64,000 nucleotides of DNA from contig CM060733.1 of assembly GCA_030704615.1 (NCBI GenBank), positions 26,164,001 through 26,228,000 of the forward strand, in the 5' to 3' direction. Shown in pieces: positions 22,401-34,826 of this stretch (its first letter is position 1; each line of letters starts with the position of its first letter). The notes beneath the pieces are model-generated. The model was not told where the DNA came from. It did not search any database and worked only from the letters and a program-made list of their open reading frames with translations. The DNA is from Takakia lepidozioides. Its lineage: Eukaryota; Streptophyta; Takakiopsida; Takakiales; Takakiaceae. The position numbers and the translations under genes were made by a program.

Positions 22401-23364
22401 TGAGGTTCCTGTGCAAGCTGAAGGGCTTAAGGTGGAGGTGGTGGTGGGCCCTGCATAGTATCTGCGAACGTGGGCGGATGAGGATTCGTGGTCTCCCTTG
22501 TATTCAACTACCACCTTCTCTCTCCTCCCCCACCGATGGATTGAGTTTGGTGTGCAAGAAAGTATCATGTACCGGAAGTTGGGCGGGCCCTTGGCCAGAA
22601 GTGAGATCTGGTGCCGGTTCGAAATCCCCTACCTCGAGCTGAGCTCTGGCCTCTCGAGCTGAATAATTGCATGTTCCTTGGCGGAGACATAGTGAGCCGT
22701 TGAATTGTCTGCACCTTTCAGTTACTGAGAGTAGCCCAACGATGGAAGTGAGTGCACTTCTGCTTGGCTTGGGAATGAGTGAGTGTTGAGCTCGGGGGCT
22801 GGCTGGCTGGGGGCGCGGGAGTTTGCTGGGCACATAGATTATTAGTTCCTATTGTTAGGCCACTTCATGGGTTCGCCTCGACTGTGGAGATCGCCGCTTT
22901 GAGTTGATAAGTCATTAATAGAGACGGCCACTAGATAGTGCTGCCGACCGTGCTAGTGATGAATGCCATCGTTGGGAGACAGATTCCTAGGATATGAACT
23001 GAAGTACGTAGGAAACTGCGCAAAATGGGAGGCTTCCTCGTGGAGAACACTTGGATCAGCCCGACCTGTAAATGACATGAGTGTACTGGAGCTATTTTAA
23101 CCCTGGGGGTGCGTTGGATGACTTGGATGCGGCAGGGGTTTTGCGATTGGATTGTGGGAATAATACAGTAAATCAAATTGTAAGTCATATGAATGAAGAG
23201 CTAACAGCGAGGATAACCTACTAAAAGTAAAATCATCATGTTGCTCTACAAACTAAGAATATGGGGAGGACAAGGGGAGAGAGACGAAGCGATCGTTGGG
23301 CGCAGCTTCGCCATCGCTTCAGTTCTCGTCAGTTTTATAGCGTGAATTTTGCAACATAGTATTT
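22401..23364. other. Unassigned; possible decayed LINE-3 endonuclease
   Basis: No clean domain. A plus-strand patch around 22980-23050 (with a WEASSW-like phrase) weakly resembles the stretch between GDLN and RLDR of the LINE-1 endonuclease. Since LINE-3 continues to the right, this could be its decayed 5' part. Confidence 0.25.
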
Positions 23365-23403
23365 ACTTTGTGAAATCAAGGTCGTGGCGTTTACAGGCTC
23401 AAC
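23365..23403 (+). pseudogene. LINE-3 fragment left of the CACTA insertion
   Basis: Codons ending at 23403 read GRGVYRLN, matching GKGWFRLN of LINE-1 ORF2. The match resumes at 27939 (SSHLKIHSFK against TSMLPHPAFK). The CACTA element with its AAC duplication lies exactly between, so the two pieces were one reading frame. Confidence 0.65.
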
Positions 23404-23774
23404 CACTACAACAGATTGTGGCTTTTACGACTCTGTGTTATGACTGCAAATGCAGTTATGAAAGCCATTTACGACTTCATGACTCTGTAGTCGTAAAACC
23501 CTAGTCAGTTGTGGCATGGCAGATATGACTCGCCAGCCTGGCTGTGACGTGTCGCCTGAGCAGCTGTGGGGGTAGTCATACACGCTAGCTTTACTGAATG
23601 ACTGAACGGGTCCATGTCAGCCGCTGTGTAAGAGAGACACGTGCTCTCTACAGAACACGCCACGTGTCAGACTGCGACGCCATCCCGACTGCAGAGGAGG
23701 GAATCAGACGTCAGCACGTGTTGCATCGTGATTGTAACACGTGGTTCCTCATGTCAATTGACACGCGTCGATGT

Positions 23775-23860
23775 GGGGGGGGGGGGGGGGGGGGTTGGGG
23801 ATTTAATTTATTGTTATTATAATTACTATAATAATTATAATAATTATAATAATTATTACT
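23775..23860. repeat. Poly-G tract of 20 followed by TTATAATAA microsatellite
   Basis: Twenty consecutive G at 23775-23794, then a TTATAATAATTATAA-type array at about 23813-23860. It lies in the left arm of the CACTA element. Confidence 0.85.
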
Positions 23861-23976
23861 TTTGACCAACATGGGACAGTGGCACATTATTAAATAACGA
23901 ATTTTTGAAATTATATTTATTCGCTCAGATACCTAAACACACCCTTACGGGGAAGGAGAGTTTGCCTTAGTGCCTA

Positions 23977-26300
23977 TGCTGAATTGCGTCTGCTACTCTC
24001 TGTAATCTAACAGGCACTCACTTTTTTGCCTCTGTTGTCCCACCATTGACTGGGGTCAGAAAAGTTCATTCCACAGCTTCTCCTCATCTCTGTTACCTGT
24101 TTATGGATACTTTTTTTTTGTCACTTTGGCAGTATCATGTCAAAGTCACTCCAAACTATCTACCATCTACCCATGACCATCTACCCATGCAGGTTTCTTG
24201 TAGCTATCCTTCCACAGGGAATCATCGGTAATCTGGAGCTTGAAATCCGGCTTTCTTAAATGATCTGGACCCACACTCTATCCCTGCTCCTTCAGCTATC
24301 CATGCCTCTGCACAGATCATGCATATATCCTTGCATTGCTGTTAGCAGCTGACAATGACAGCCTACATTTGTTCCAGCAAACACCCAACTCAACTTACCA
24401 CTATTCTCAATTGCATCTGCTACTATCTGTAATCCAACAGGCATTTACCTTTTTGCCTCGGTTGTCCCACCATTGACTGGGGTCAGAAAAGTATTCATTC
24501 CACAGCTTTCCCTCATCTCCGATAACTGTTTTTCGATACTTTCCTGTTGTCACGTTGGCAATATCATGTCAAAGTCACTCCAAACTAGATTCACTCAACC
24601 AGCTAACTTGCAGACATTGAAATTTAGGGCCGGTTCTGATAAGAGGGAAAAACAGGGTGAAATGTGTTGAAGAAGGTGCCTTTATTAGCAATGCCTGATT
24701 TTATCAATTGTGCCGCTACTCCTGCGGCTTCCAGTTCACCATCTACCCATGCAGGTTTCTTATAGCTAAATCCACAGGTAATCATAGGTAATCATGTGCT
24801 TGAAATCTGGCCCTCTTGGATGAATCTGGACCCATACTCTATCCCTGCTCTTTCAGCTATCACTGCTTCTGCACAAATCATGCATACTTCCTTGCCTTGC
24901 AGCTGATAATGACATCCTAGATTTGTTCTAGGAAACACCCAACTCAGCTTATCACACTAGTTCCTATGCTGAATTGTGTCTGCCCTCTATAATCTAACAG
25001 GCATTAACCTTTTTCCCTCGGTTGTCCCACCATTCCACAACTTCTCCTCGTCTCTGTGACCTGTTTCTGGATACTTTCCTATTGTCACATTGGCATCATG
25101 TCAAAGTTCAGATCGACATCTAGTACAATTCCAGCTTGGGCATAGTTCAGAACAACATTTGTTTAATTCCAGTTTGGACGATGTCATCACAAACCCCATC
25201 TTCACTCATTGCCTACCCTAGTCAAGTGCAATTATGGGCTAGGCTGGTACCACATCTCATTCAGCCATATTATCAAAACAGCCATGTATCCTTGTAGTTG
25301 CACCCTGCAACCTTGGCATACATGTCCACTACGGCAACGTTCAGAATCACATCAGATACAATACCAGCTTTGACAATATCACCGTGGACCTCTGTACCCT
25401 TTTTCAGGGCTGCCAGGCATGCATTTGACATACATATCCACCAAGGTAGTGTTTAGAGTGACATCTAGTGGTACAATTCCAGATTTGATAATGGACCTTT
25501 GCGTCCTTTCCAGGGCTACCAGGCTCGCATTTGACATACATGTACACCAGGGGAATGTTCAGAATGACATCAGGTACAATTCCAGCTTTGATGATGTCAC
25601 CATGAACCTCTTGGCCCCTTCCCAGGGCTGCTAGGTTCGCATATGCATATTAACAAACACAAATGAACATGACCTGGTTTGGCTTCATCCTTTCCCACAT
25701 CATTTGTTCTTAGGTTTCCAAAGCCTTACTCCCACACCTATGCTGCACACACCTGGCAGTCCACAACACCACATCTCATTTAGCCATGTTGTCGAACTCT
25801 CCCTTTGCATCAGGCTTGCTGCACCCACATTTGGCATACATGTCCACTAGGGCAGTGGTCAGAATGACAACTAGTACAATTCAGCTTTAACGATGGCACA
25901 TGGCCAAGAGATATCCCAATATCCCGCTACCAATGGGTTCAATGCATACTCTTGTCACATTGGCAGTATCATGTCAAAGCCACTCCAACTAGATTCACTC
26001 AACCAGCTAACTTGCAGAATTGAACATGAAAATTTAGGGCCGATTCTGATAAGAGGGGAAAATAGGGTGAAATGTGTTTCAGAAGGTGCCTTCATTAGCA
26101 GTGCCTGATTTTATCAATTGTGCCGCTGCTGCTGCGGCTTCCAATTGACCATCTACCCATGCAGGTTTCTTGTATCTATCCTTCCACAGGGAATCATAGA
26201 TAATCTGGAGCTTGAAATCTGGCCCTCTTCCACACTCTATCCCTGCTCCTTCAGCTATCTATGCCTCTGCACAAAATCATGCATACAACAATCATTCCAG
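23977..26300. repeat. Repeated blocks inside the CACTA element
   Basis: A block containing TGTAATCTAACAGGCA, GGTTGTCCCACCATT, GGGGTCAGAAAAG, CATGTCAAAG and CATCTACCCATGCAGGTTTCTT recurs starting at about 23977, 24406 and 24966. Parts of it return at 25945-26300. Copies are diverged and carry indels. The function is unknown; it may derive from the flank of the PPR-like gene that lies between them. Confidence 0.65.
25090..25900 (-). pseudogene. Tandem PPR-repeat fragments carried in the CACTA element
   Basis: On the minus strand, successive units of about 105-120 bp encode variants of LAALGRGQEVHGDIIKAGIV followed by PDVILN and LVYMYVKC, the pattern of plant PLS-class pentatricopeptide repeat proteins, which bind organellar RNA. 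Units start near 25640, 25530 and 25420, with poorer ones near 25860 and 25150. Indels shift the frame between units and stops are frequent, so no protein is made. It looks like a captured fragment of a host gene that was then duplicated. Confidence 0.7.
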
Positions 26301-26367
26301 CAAACACCCCCAACCCTACTTATCAATGAGCAACGAGCTAACTTACATAATTCAATATGCATCTCAA

Positions 26368-27028
26368 GGCCGAGTCTGATGAGAGGGCAAAACAGGCTGA
26401 AATAGGTCGAAGAAGAACCCATAGAGGATTTGACCGACCATCAACCCAAAAGGACCTCTTGTGTGTGCTGCTTGTGTCTTGTAGTCAGGTAATGTCGGAT
26501 TGGTCTGTGAGAACCAGCACGGTGCAGATGAGCAGGCAGAGATTGAAACACGGCCTGCTAAGACCAAGCTGACTCTCCCAAGAACCTTGAAACATCAGGA
26601 AGAATACCAAATCATGGTACTAACAGGAGCCAACAGCCCACATTTGCAGGATGGACAAACTTCTTCACATCGTACATTAAGGAAAAGCCACACCTTGCCA
26701 TTGCGGTTGTCGCACCATCGTGAATGATCTTTAAAAATCTCATGCCAACTCTGCTCCGTACTGCAAATGAAGGGCCGAGTCTGATGAGAGGGCAAAGCAG
26801 GCTGAAATAGGTCGAAGAAGAAGGTGCCCTCACCACATTGTCCTCGACCTTGTGTCATGACCCATGGAGGATTTGACTGAACATGAACCCAAGAGGACCT
26901 CTTCAGTGTGCTGCTTGTTTCTGTAGTCAGGTAATGTCGGATTGGTCTGTGAGAACCACCACGGTGCAGCTGAGCGGGTAGAGATTGAAACACGGCCTGC
27001 TAAGACCAAGCTGACTCTCCCAAGAACG
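26368..27028. repeat. Direct duplication of about 220-250 bp, offset 405-432 bp
   Basis: GGCCGAGTCTGATGAGAGGG at 26368 recurs at 26773, and AAGCTGACTCTCCCAAGAAC at 26576 recurs at 27008. The sequence between, including GGTAATGTCGGATTGG, is shared with an extra 27 bp in the second copy. No coding meaning is recognised. Confidence 0.75.
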
Positions 27029-27296
27029 ACGAGCTCCCAGCCAAAACCTCCTCGCACACATACCATAGCGTTTCTAGGGTTGCTTGCTTCAGATGCACAG
27101 GTTGCTCCAATTGCGGCCTCCCATGCATGTTTGCCTTCCCTCCCGCTCGCTCGCTCTAAGTCCCAGCCCTCTCTCTCTATCTCCCTCCCTCCCGCTCACT
27201 CTAATTCTATTCACGGCTACCGTGATGGGCAACTTTTTAAGTTTTTTAACCTTCTTGCAAACCCTATAAGCAACTTTTTGATTTTTTTTTAAATTT

Positions 27297-27478
27297 TTTT
27301 TAAAGGAAGCCTCAGGCCCTTGAGGAGGGGGGAAAATTAACCCCCTTTCATTTGGGCCATGAGATACAGGACGATCAACGCCCAAACATATCGTCACAAA
27401 CAATCCCACACACGGGGTGCGGGTTTGAACCCCGAACCACCGGGGCGACACACTGTGCACCTCCAGCCGATGTGCTTT
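27297..27478 (-). mobile_element. tRNA-derived SINE, copy 2
   Basis: Same body as copy 1 (CCCTTGAGGAGGGG…AACCCCCTTT at 27315-27348 in plus orientation). The B box is GGGGTTCAAACCC on the minus strand (27420-27436), and the A-box region is decayed. It lies inside the CACTA element, so it inserted there or travelled with it. Confidence 0.7.
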
Positions 27479-27938
27479 TTTCAAATCTTTTGCATTTTGA
27501 TTTTTAAAAAAAAAATTCATTTTAGTGGTTAGAGTCTCCGACATTTTTTCAAAATATAATATTGATATATTATATATATAACCAGAAAAGCATTGTCGAC
27601 ACGTGCAGTCATGTAGTGATTCATCCATGTGATGATCTGGCAGAATGCATTAGAGTGAGAGTCATAAAGTCATATGTCCGTCTAGCAATTTGTACACGTC
27701 ATTCCAGTGTAGGTATGGTCGTGACTGGTAGTCATATCTGCCATGCCAATATTCGTGGTCAAACATGTTTGACCTGTGTTGCGCAGAGTCTGGAGTCATG
27801 CAATCGCATATACGCCTTCCCCGGACCTACATTATGACTTCAAAAGGCATCTACGACTTCAAATGGCATTTCTGCCACAAATCTGTCATGACTGCGCAGC
27901 CATGGGAGTCATAAAAGCCGCAATCTGTTGTAGTGAAC

Positions 27939-30900
27939 TCCAGCCACCTGAAAATTCATTCTTTCAAGCGCGGGCTGGAGAATGCCTGGAATCAAAATGG
28001 CAATGACATTCAATGCCCCATCCAAAAATTTCAGGTCAAACTCTGTGCGGCTAGCAAGGAAAGCCATGAACTAAGTAGACAGATAGCGGTGGAGCAGAAA
28101 AAGAAGATGAAAGCACTTCAAAAATGCCTGGGTATGTACCAAAAAAGATTGAAACCTCTACCTGCGATGACCACACATTCCACACTTACCGCACGTCAAA
28201 ACCTGGAAATTTGAGAAGGTCAAGCAGCGTAGATCCCTTCAAAGAATTCAAGATCTTTACTCGGACAACCAGGGCTCTGAGGAGATGTGCAGGGTGGCTT
28301 TCTTGCATTTCCGAACCCTCTTCCAGCAAGACCCTAGAGACCCCCAATACCATCAAAAGTTGCAAGACTGCTTGCAGGTAGTTCTGAACAAGCTGCATCC
28401 AGAAGAAGCTCCATATCTAGATGATGAGTTCACAACTGTTGAACTGCAGGATGCGCTGAACAAGATGAGTACCAATAAGGCTTCTGGCATAGATGGATGA
28501 CAATGGAGTTCTATAAAGCTCTATAGGATCAGATTGCCTCAGACTTCTGTGCCATGGCAAACAAAATAAAAGCCATTGGATACATGCCCCAATCTATGTC
28601 CCAAGTAGTCTTTGGGATACCTCTTAGACTCCAATGCATCGGTGCATGGGCTCAGGATCTCCAACCAATTAACGCAAAACACCATGCAGGTGAAGGACTC
28701 CATGTTCGTGGATGACACCTTCCTACTTTTAGACGCCAATCCCGTTACCCTGCAGGCTCCCCATGACACCCTCACACAATTCTGTGAAGTCTCTGGATTC
28801 AAGGTCAATTGGTCAAAAACTAAAGCTATCTTGGTAGGAGATATCTCCCAGTCCACTATTGGAGTTAACCCTACCTGGGGAAATGACATTGGACTGGTTT
28901 GGCTCCAGCCGGAGGAGACAACGATACTCTTGGGATATGTCTTTGGTAAAGAACTAACAGACAGCCAAAGAATGGGTCCATCTTGGCTATGCTAAAAACG
29001 AAACTATCGCACCGGGGATCCCGCTTCCTTTCCATTACGGGTAGAGCTCTTGTAGCAAACCAGGTCCTTAAGGCCGGAATCTGGTACTTTGCCTCAACCT
29101 GGGGACCAGACTCTGAATTTATAAATGAGGTTAAACGCTGTATCAGGAACTTCATTTGGGGGCTCACAGCTCTGCTGAGAACAAAAGGCCCCAGGTCTCT
29201 TGGAGGCAGATTTGCCTCCCCAAGAAGAAAGGTGGTCTAGGGATCTTGGACCCGGAGATGCAAATCCAGGCTCTCCTTGGCAAATGGCTCCCCAGATTCC
29301 TGGGTCCTGAGGGGGGCTGGTGGAAACTCTTGATTGAGGACAATATAGCATTCAGCTCTCAACTGCTTTCTACACACTGGAGAAAATCCACAAGATGGAT
29401 AACTCAGGGCTTCAACCATAAATCGGTTGGCTCCCCCCTCTGGAAATCTATCTGGAAAGCTTGGAAGAGATTCAAACCTTTTCTTCTTAAATCTGAGCCA
29501 ACCACTTACCAGGAAACAATGAGGCAACATCTCTTTCTAAACTCTTCTAGGCCATCTCCAGATGAGAGAGGCCAAGCAAGACGTTGGGCTGCTTGGGAAA
29601 CGAGAGGTTTCTCCCAGATAGCACACTTGTGGAGAAGCACCCCGGACTCCCTCAGATTTGGCGCTAGGGCAGAACAGGCTCACAGCAAGTATTCAAAACA
29701 TCATCTGCAGTATCCCGGATCAGTGGAAGCATCTAAGAGAGGGCAAAGAGATTCACAAAGAACATCAATATTGGGTTCAAGCCATCAACAAACGAACCCT
29801 TCTCTGTTTTATACATCACACGAGCCACGGAGAATTCCATTTCTGGATATGGTTTTTATGCAGAACCCTACTCTGGGTTCCTCTCCATCTTCTCCAGTCA
29901 GCCCCTGTCCCTGGAAAGGTGCCAAGCCCTGCCCATTAGAGTCTGCCTCTGGTCAAGTTCAGGCAAAGAGCTGAACCCAATGGCCCCACTGGATAAAATC
30001 TATCATGTATTGGATCCATGGTAGCTCCTTTGCCTGGATAGGAAGGGTGCAAATCCAATACCTCCAACTCGACCCAGGCGAGTGGCAATGGAATCTTGAC
30101 GGGGCTCGCTCTCAATTCTTTTCCTACTCAGCCAAGAAGGCCTACAGATCCCTGAACAACACCACGGCTCTTGCAGCTAAATGGAATGACAAATGGGGGC
30201 AGCATAACTTTCATGAGGAGAACTGGGATACAATATGGAGTCTTGTATGGGAAAAATCTAAATCAGCAAAGCTGAGTGCCTTCCTGTGGCAAATCGCCAA
30301 CAGAGTCTTAAAGGTGGGGCAATTTCTAAACTTTCAAGAGGCCTTGCTCTGCACTTGTTGCTCTGGGAACAATAGAAACCCTGGAACACTGTCTCATCTC
30401 ATGTCAAGGACCATCTCTCATCTGGCCCATGGTTGCATCCCTTACTCTCAATGGGGCCCATTCCCAAATAGTGTGTTGGAGTTGCTCCTTAACTACAACC
30501 AAGTCTCGAAAACAGTGGCATGCACTTGCCCTGTGTTCGAGGTTCTTCGGGGAGCTACTCTATGGCAATTATAGAAAGCGAGATGCAACTGGTCGCTGCA
30601 ATCTTCGAACTCCAATGCTACTGCAATACTGTCAAGAATATTTTTTGAACTCACCATCGCTGCTAAGCTGGTTTGGAAAAAAGTGTGTGCAGGAATTGCC
30701 AGAAAACCAGAACGAGAACATGCGCTCCTTGACAGGTTCAATTCCACCTGGGGGAGAGGGGGCATCATCTGTTCCTGCTCAGGACCTGACTCCTGTGTCT
30801 GGCCAAGGCAAATCCCCCCTCAATGGAGGGGGAAGCGAGCCAACCTCTTCTGCTTCCCCAGAGTTTGAAAAGGAGGACGTCAACTAGAAATATGTGAGGG

Positions 30901-30965
30901 CCTCCGCGAAAACAAGACTTGCCTTCATTAGATAGAATACCACAAGCTCCGCATTTAAATGGCCG
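27939..30965 (+). mobile_element. LINE-3: L1-like ORF2, right part, decayed
   Basis: Continues the frame that ends at 23403. In order: the connector helix (27939-28214), the RT start block (28285-28500, ending KASGIDG), a gap in the palm near 28500-28620, the catalytic block MFVDDTFLLL with FKVNWSK (28612-28995), the thumb and downstream domain (29156-29974; WRQICLPKKKGGLGILDP), a zf-RVT-like region (30005-30574; WDTIWSLVWEKSKSAKLSAFLWQIANR) and a C-terminal tail to about 30887. Frame changes occur at about 28250, 28560, 28995, 29975 and 30430. It is similar in organisation to LINE-4. Confidence 0.85.
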
Positions 30966-31983
30966 AAGCACTAGATCTATGTTTACTTAGATCAGTGCTC
31001 CTCACTGGAATTCTCAAACTAGGATCCTTAGTGTGAAGTACTCTTTTCCTAGGAAGCTTTTTCTAGGATAAAATTGCTCTTCTGGTAACAGTCGTGTCTC
31101 CCTCGAGACCAGTCTATCATGCTTAGTGCTGCTAATTGTCTTCTTCATCGAATCATCCGTCACGATATTCGTGTGTTCAGGCCTTATGGCGGCCACGTGC
31201 CACTCAAAGGGTTTTAATTTTTTTTCCTTCAAATAATCTGAATAAAACAAAATCCAGGGCCTCCTCCCCTGTTCTCCCCAAAAAAATAAAAATAAAATCA
31301 AGTATGCTTTTTAAATTAAAGGCATATTAATGATTTGGTGGTATTTAATTTTAATTTTAATTATTTATATCCGGGTTTACAACCGGCCGGTATTACGATT
31401 GGAATACCCGTCTTTTCTTTTTCTTTTTCTTTTTTTTGAGAGAATATTTTCACACATTTTATTATGAGAGGGGAAAAAATAAATCCTTGTGGGGCCATAA
31501 GGCAAACACACCTGACGGTGAGGGACGAACCCAGAGTACTTTAACGGAGAGAAATCCATCCGAATGGATGATGATGAAAGCTACGATTATGAGAGAAAAA
31601 AAACAGCTAGGAGAGGGTCAAGAGCGAAAGAAGTGCTCACGAGATGCGAGCACCTGGAATGCCGACTGGCCCTGACAGATTCCTACTACTGCTAATAGAG
31701 GGAAGATCAACCTAAAATGGAACCATGCATCTATAGAACAAGGAAGCGACAATGAGATTGAGAGAAAAAATCCCTAGAGAGAACAGCTATGGACTATCCA
31801 AATCGAGCAGGGGTTGGAGCCCTAGAGAGAATATAATAGAGAACACCATAGAACACTTGAAGAAGACAGAGACCAGGGAGCATGATTTCGCTGCTGGAGG
31901 ACGCTATTTGCCGAAGCTAAGCCGAGTCGAGTTCTTTGCCATTGATGTGCTTCCAATTAATTTCCCTATCGAACTCCGGTGAG
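30966..31983. other. Spacer between LINE-3 and LINE-4
   Basis: AT-rich, with no gene recognised. 31421-31530 (T-rich, then GAGAGAATATTTTCACA, then a GACGAACCC word) resembles a decayed SINE-like repeat. Plus-strand ORFs here are short and low in complexity. Confidence 0.35.
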
Positions 31984-34590
31984 TCATGGTAGCAGAGTGA
32001 TTGCCCCTTGCCAGGAGTCCGGTGGGTCTGTGGTCCAGAGACAGATTGTTGACGAAGAGCAGTTGCATATGATGTCATCTTTTCCCCATGAGCATTTGAA
32101 TTTGCTGACGAGCTGATATTCAGCCTCTGGATTCTTTCTGATGTCTGCTATCAATTTTGCCCAGGCCTTTCTACCCTCAATTTGCACCTCATGGAATATT
32201 GTAGATAAAAGCACAGAGAGGCAAGTCTTTTCTCTTTTTAAAACCCATGAACATCTTACTTTCCAGATGTATAGATCTGATCGCCTCATAAACTGGACAA
32301 TGACTGTGAATGTTGTGAAGGTTTCCATCATAGTTAAGAAGCTTGTGGGTTGCCGAGGGTATCCCAGGTTCCCATATCTGCATGATGGGTGAGAGGCAGG
32401 GCCAGGTTTTTGATGGGATACTGCAACGGAGAAGACAATGCTCCAGAGATTATGTCATCCCCATGCTGCAACATTTGCATATTAACGCCTCTGAGAATGC
32501 CAGTCACGATCCTACTTTCAAAACCCTATTTGCAACCTGCCACAGAAAGGCTTCCACTTTGGCAGGCCTGACCTTGTTCCAAATGGCAGCCCATATGAGG
32601 TTCTATCTAGCCAGATTCAAGCTATAGCCAGTCCATTTGGAGGCCCATTTATCCTGAGGCTTTAGCAGTGAACGATATGCTGCCTTAGCTGAATAGTTGA
32701 AGAACGAAGGACATGAAGCTCCAAAATTCCAAGACCATTCCTTCGGGTCCACCATGAACCCCATAAGAGGCACTCCCTCCACCCAGAGAAATAGTTGAGA
32801 TGAGAGCCAATCATTTAGGGGTTGGTCCTTTGGAACAGATGGGTTCTCTCTTTCAGGAGAAGACCACTGACAGATACGAATTGGAATGAACTGCCCAGCA
32901 GAGATAGTCACTGGATTCAATGATTCCACCACTAGAAAGTTTGATAGCTCAATTTTGTTTAGAACTATACCCTTAAAGTGGATGGGCCGTGCTTCAGTGA
33001 TGTATATAACCTGATGAAGGGCTGCTGAGCAAGTGACCCAGCAACCAGGGCGAGCTTGCTGAGGACCTGCCGAGAGAGTTTGAATCCAGCTGTCAGGAAT
33101 ATTTTGATTCAATTGGTGGTAGCCTGACGTCCCTCTTTGAGTACCAACTATTGGAATTATTTGGTCCAAAGGTAGAAAATCTCGACCGCCCCAAGTGTCT
33201 TTGATTTGGGCTATGTTCAATTTATCCCAGGCAGAGAATTTTGCAGCAGAGGCTCTATCTGCAGCGGAAGGGTTGTTGCAATTGAGGGTAAGGGATTGGC
33301 GCATGGTTTCCTCATATGATTTTGGGTCCTCTTTAACCAACCTGGGCCGAATGGTTCTCTAGACATCCCATATGGCTCTCCATAAAGGGGAACCATTAGA
33401 TTTGTGTCTAAAACCCTGTGTGATCCATCGGAGAGATGGGCTCCATATTTTAGTTTTGAGGGGGGAACTTTTGAGAATGTGCTGATAAACAAGATGCTTA
33501 CACCATCCACCTTCAGGCCCTAATAGCCTTACTATCCATTTACCCAAGAGTGCTGATATTTGTGTTCCTGGATCAATGATCCCCAAGCCATCTTTTTTTT
33601 TGGCAGACAAATCTGTGCCCAAGCTGAGACAGCTGGTCTACGGCTTTTGGCATCTGAATCTGCGCCCCATATGAAGTTTCGGATGGTTTTTTGGATCTGT
33701 TTGATCTGTGGAGCTAAGGGGCTCCAGACCGCAGCAAAGTACCATATGCTGGCCAGAAGAATCTGGTTGGCTACAAGAGCCCTTCCAGTAATTGAAAGAT
33801 GACGAGAACCCCAGTAAACGAGCCTGACTATGATATGGCCCAACCTCTGGTCATCCGAAAGGATAATCCCAAATGGGTGCCCAAGCAGGGTAGTAGCATT
33901 CCCTTGTTGCAGCCATTTGAGCCCCAGATTCCCTCCCCAATTAGAGCTGAACCCAGCAGGAATGGTGGCTGTGTCTCCAGCAAGGATGACAACTATTTTT
34001 GTCCAATTAACTTTAAAACCAGAGGCTTCACAAAAGGTAGCGAGAGATTCAGTTGCCTCCTGCAGGTTGGCATCCGTGGTCTGAAGGTATAAAACCGTGT
34101 CGTCTACAAACATTGAGTCTTTGATCTGGAGGTCAATGTTGGCTTGGGTTTTGATTTGGAGCCCAGTTATTTGGGTTGCTGTCCAAGAGATATCCAAGAG
34201 AGTCTGCCACTATGAGGAAGAGGAATGGGCCAGCGGGCATCCTTGATGAACTGATCTTTGGAGGTCAATTTTTTTAGAGATGAATCCATTCACTGAAACC
34301 CTACTGGATGCGTTGAGGAGGAGTATTTTGACCCAGTGACAAAAGTCGTTTGAGAGTCCTATTTTTTGGAGAGTAGCATACAGCATTGGCCATTCAACCT
34401 TATCAAACGTTTTTTCAAAGTCTAAAAGAAGCATGGCTATGTGTTGCCCAGTGGATTCTGCATAGATTGGGGTCTCTTGTGCCAACATAATATTGTCAAG
34501 GATATATCTTCCCTTGACGAATCCAGCTTGACCAGGCCTAATGATGGTTGGAAGGAGAGGCTATAGACGAAGGGCTAATGCCTTTGCAAT
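31984..34590 (-). mobile_element. LINE-4: L1-like ORF2, antisense, 5'-truncated and frameshifted
   Basis: Minus strand. 34488-34210 holds the RT palm (MLLLDFEKTFDKVEW and VHQGCPLA). 34197-33532 carries the catalytic block SMFVDDTVLYL with GFKVNWTK and the downstream SITGRALVANQ and QICLPKKK blocks. 33622-33359 and 33340-32603 continue through the region equivalent to LINE-3 29156-30300. 32331-31984 is the C-terminal tail with SWGKDDIICNC, matching STWGRGGIICSC of LINE-3. The fragment starts inside RT, consistent with 5' truncation during insertion. Four or more frame changes make it inactive. Confidence 0.85.
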
Positions 34591-34826
34591 GATCTTGTAT
34601 GAAACATTGAGCAATGTTAAGAAAGACAGTTAGCATGTTACTTCAAAACAAGAAGTCAAATAATCCATTTAGACCAGGCTTTCTCTTCCGCTGCAGTCTG
34701 GGATAGATGGAGTACTGATGGGTAGTACTGGCATGGGCATAGGACCTCTCTTTTTACTTACAAAAGACCGGAAATGACCTCAACATTTAGTCAATGGATG
34801 GAAAGTGGTTCGCAAGAAGGAAACCT
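34591..34826. other. Spacer
   Basis: No recognised structure; lies between LINE-4 and the end of the DUF7869-type frame. Confidence 0.4.

Larger units (their letters stand above)
23404..27935. mobile_element. CACTA (EnSpm-type) transposon, 4532 bp, non-autonomous
   Basis: The left end CACTACAACAGATTGTGGCTTTTA (23404) and right end, its near-complement TAAAAGCCGCAATCTGTTGTAGTG (ending 27935), are CACTA-type TIRs. They are flanked by identical 3-bp duplications AAC (23401-23403 and 27936-27938), the CACTA hallmark. Subterminal TACGACT/TATGACT/AGTCATA words are repeated at both ends (23425-23580 and 27660-27920). No transposase is visible. The interior holds PPR-like fragments, two sets of duplications, homopolymer tracts and a SINE. 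Confidence 0.88.

Noticed and set aside
23404-27935. LTR retrotransposon interpretation of this segment
   Set aside because: The ends are inverted, not direct, repeats, with a 3-bp duplication; this fits CACTA.
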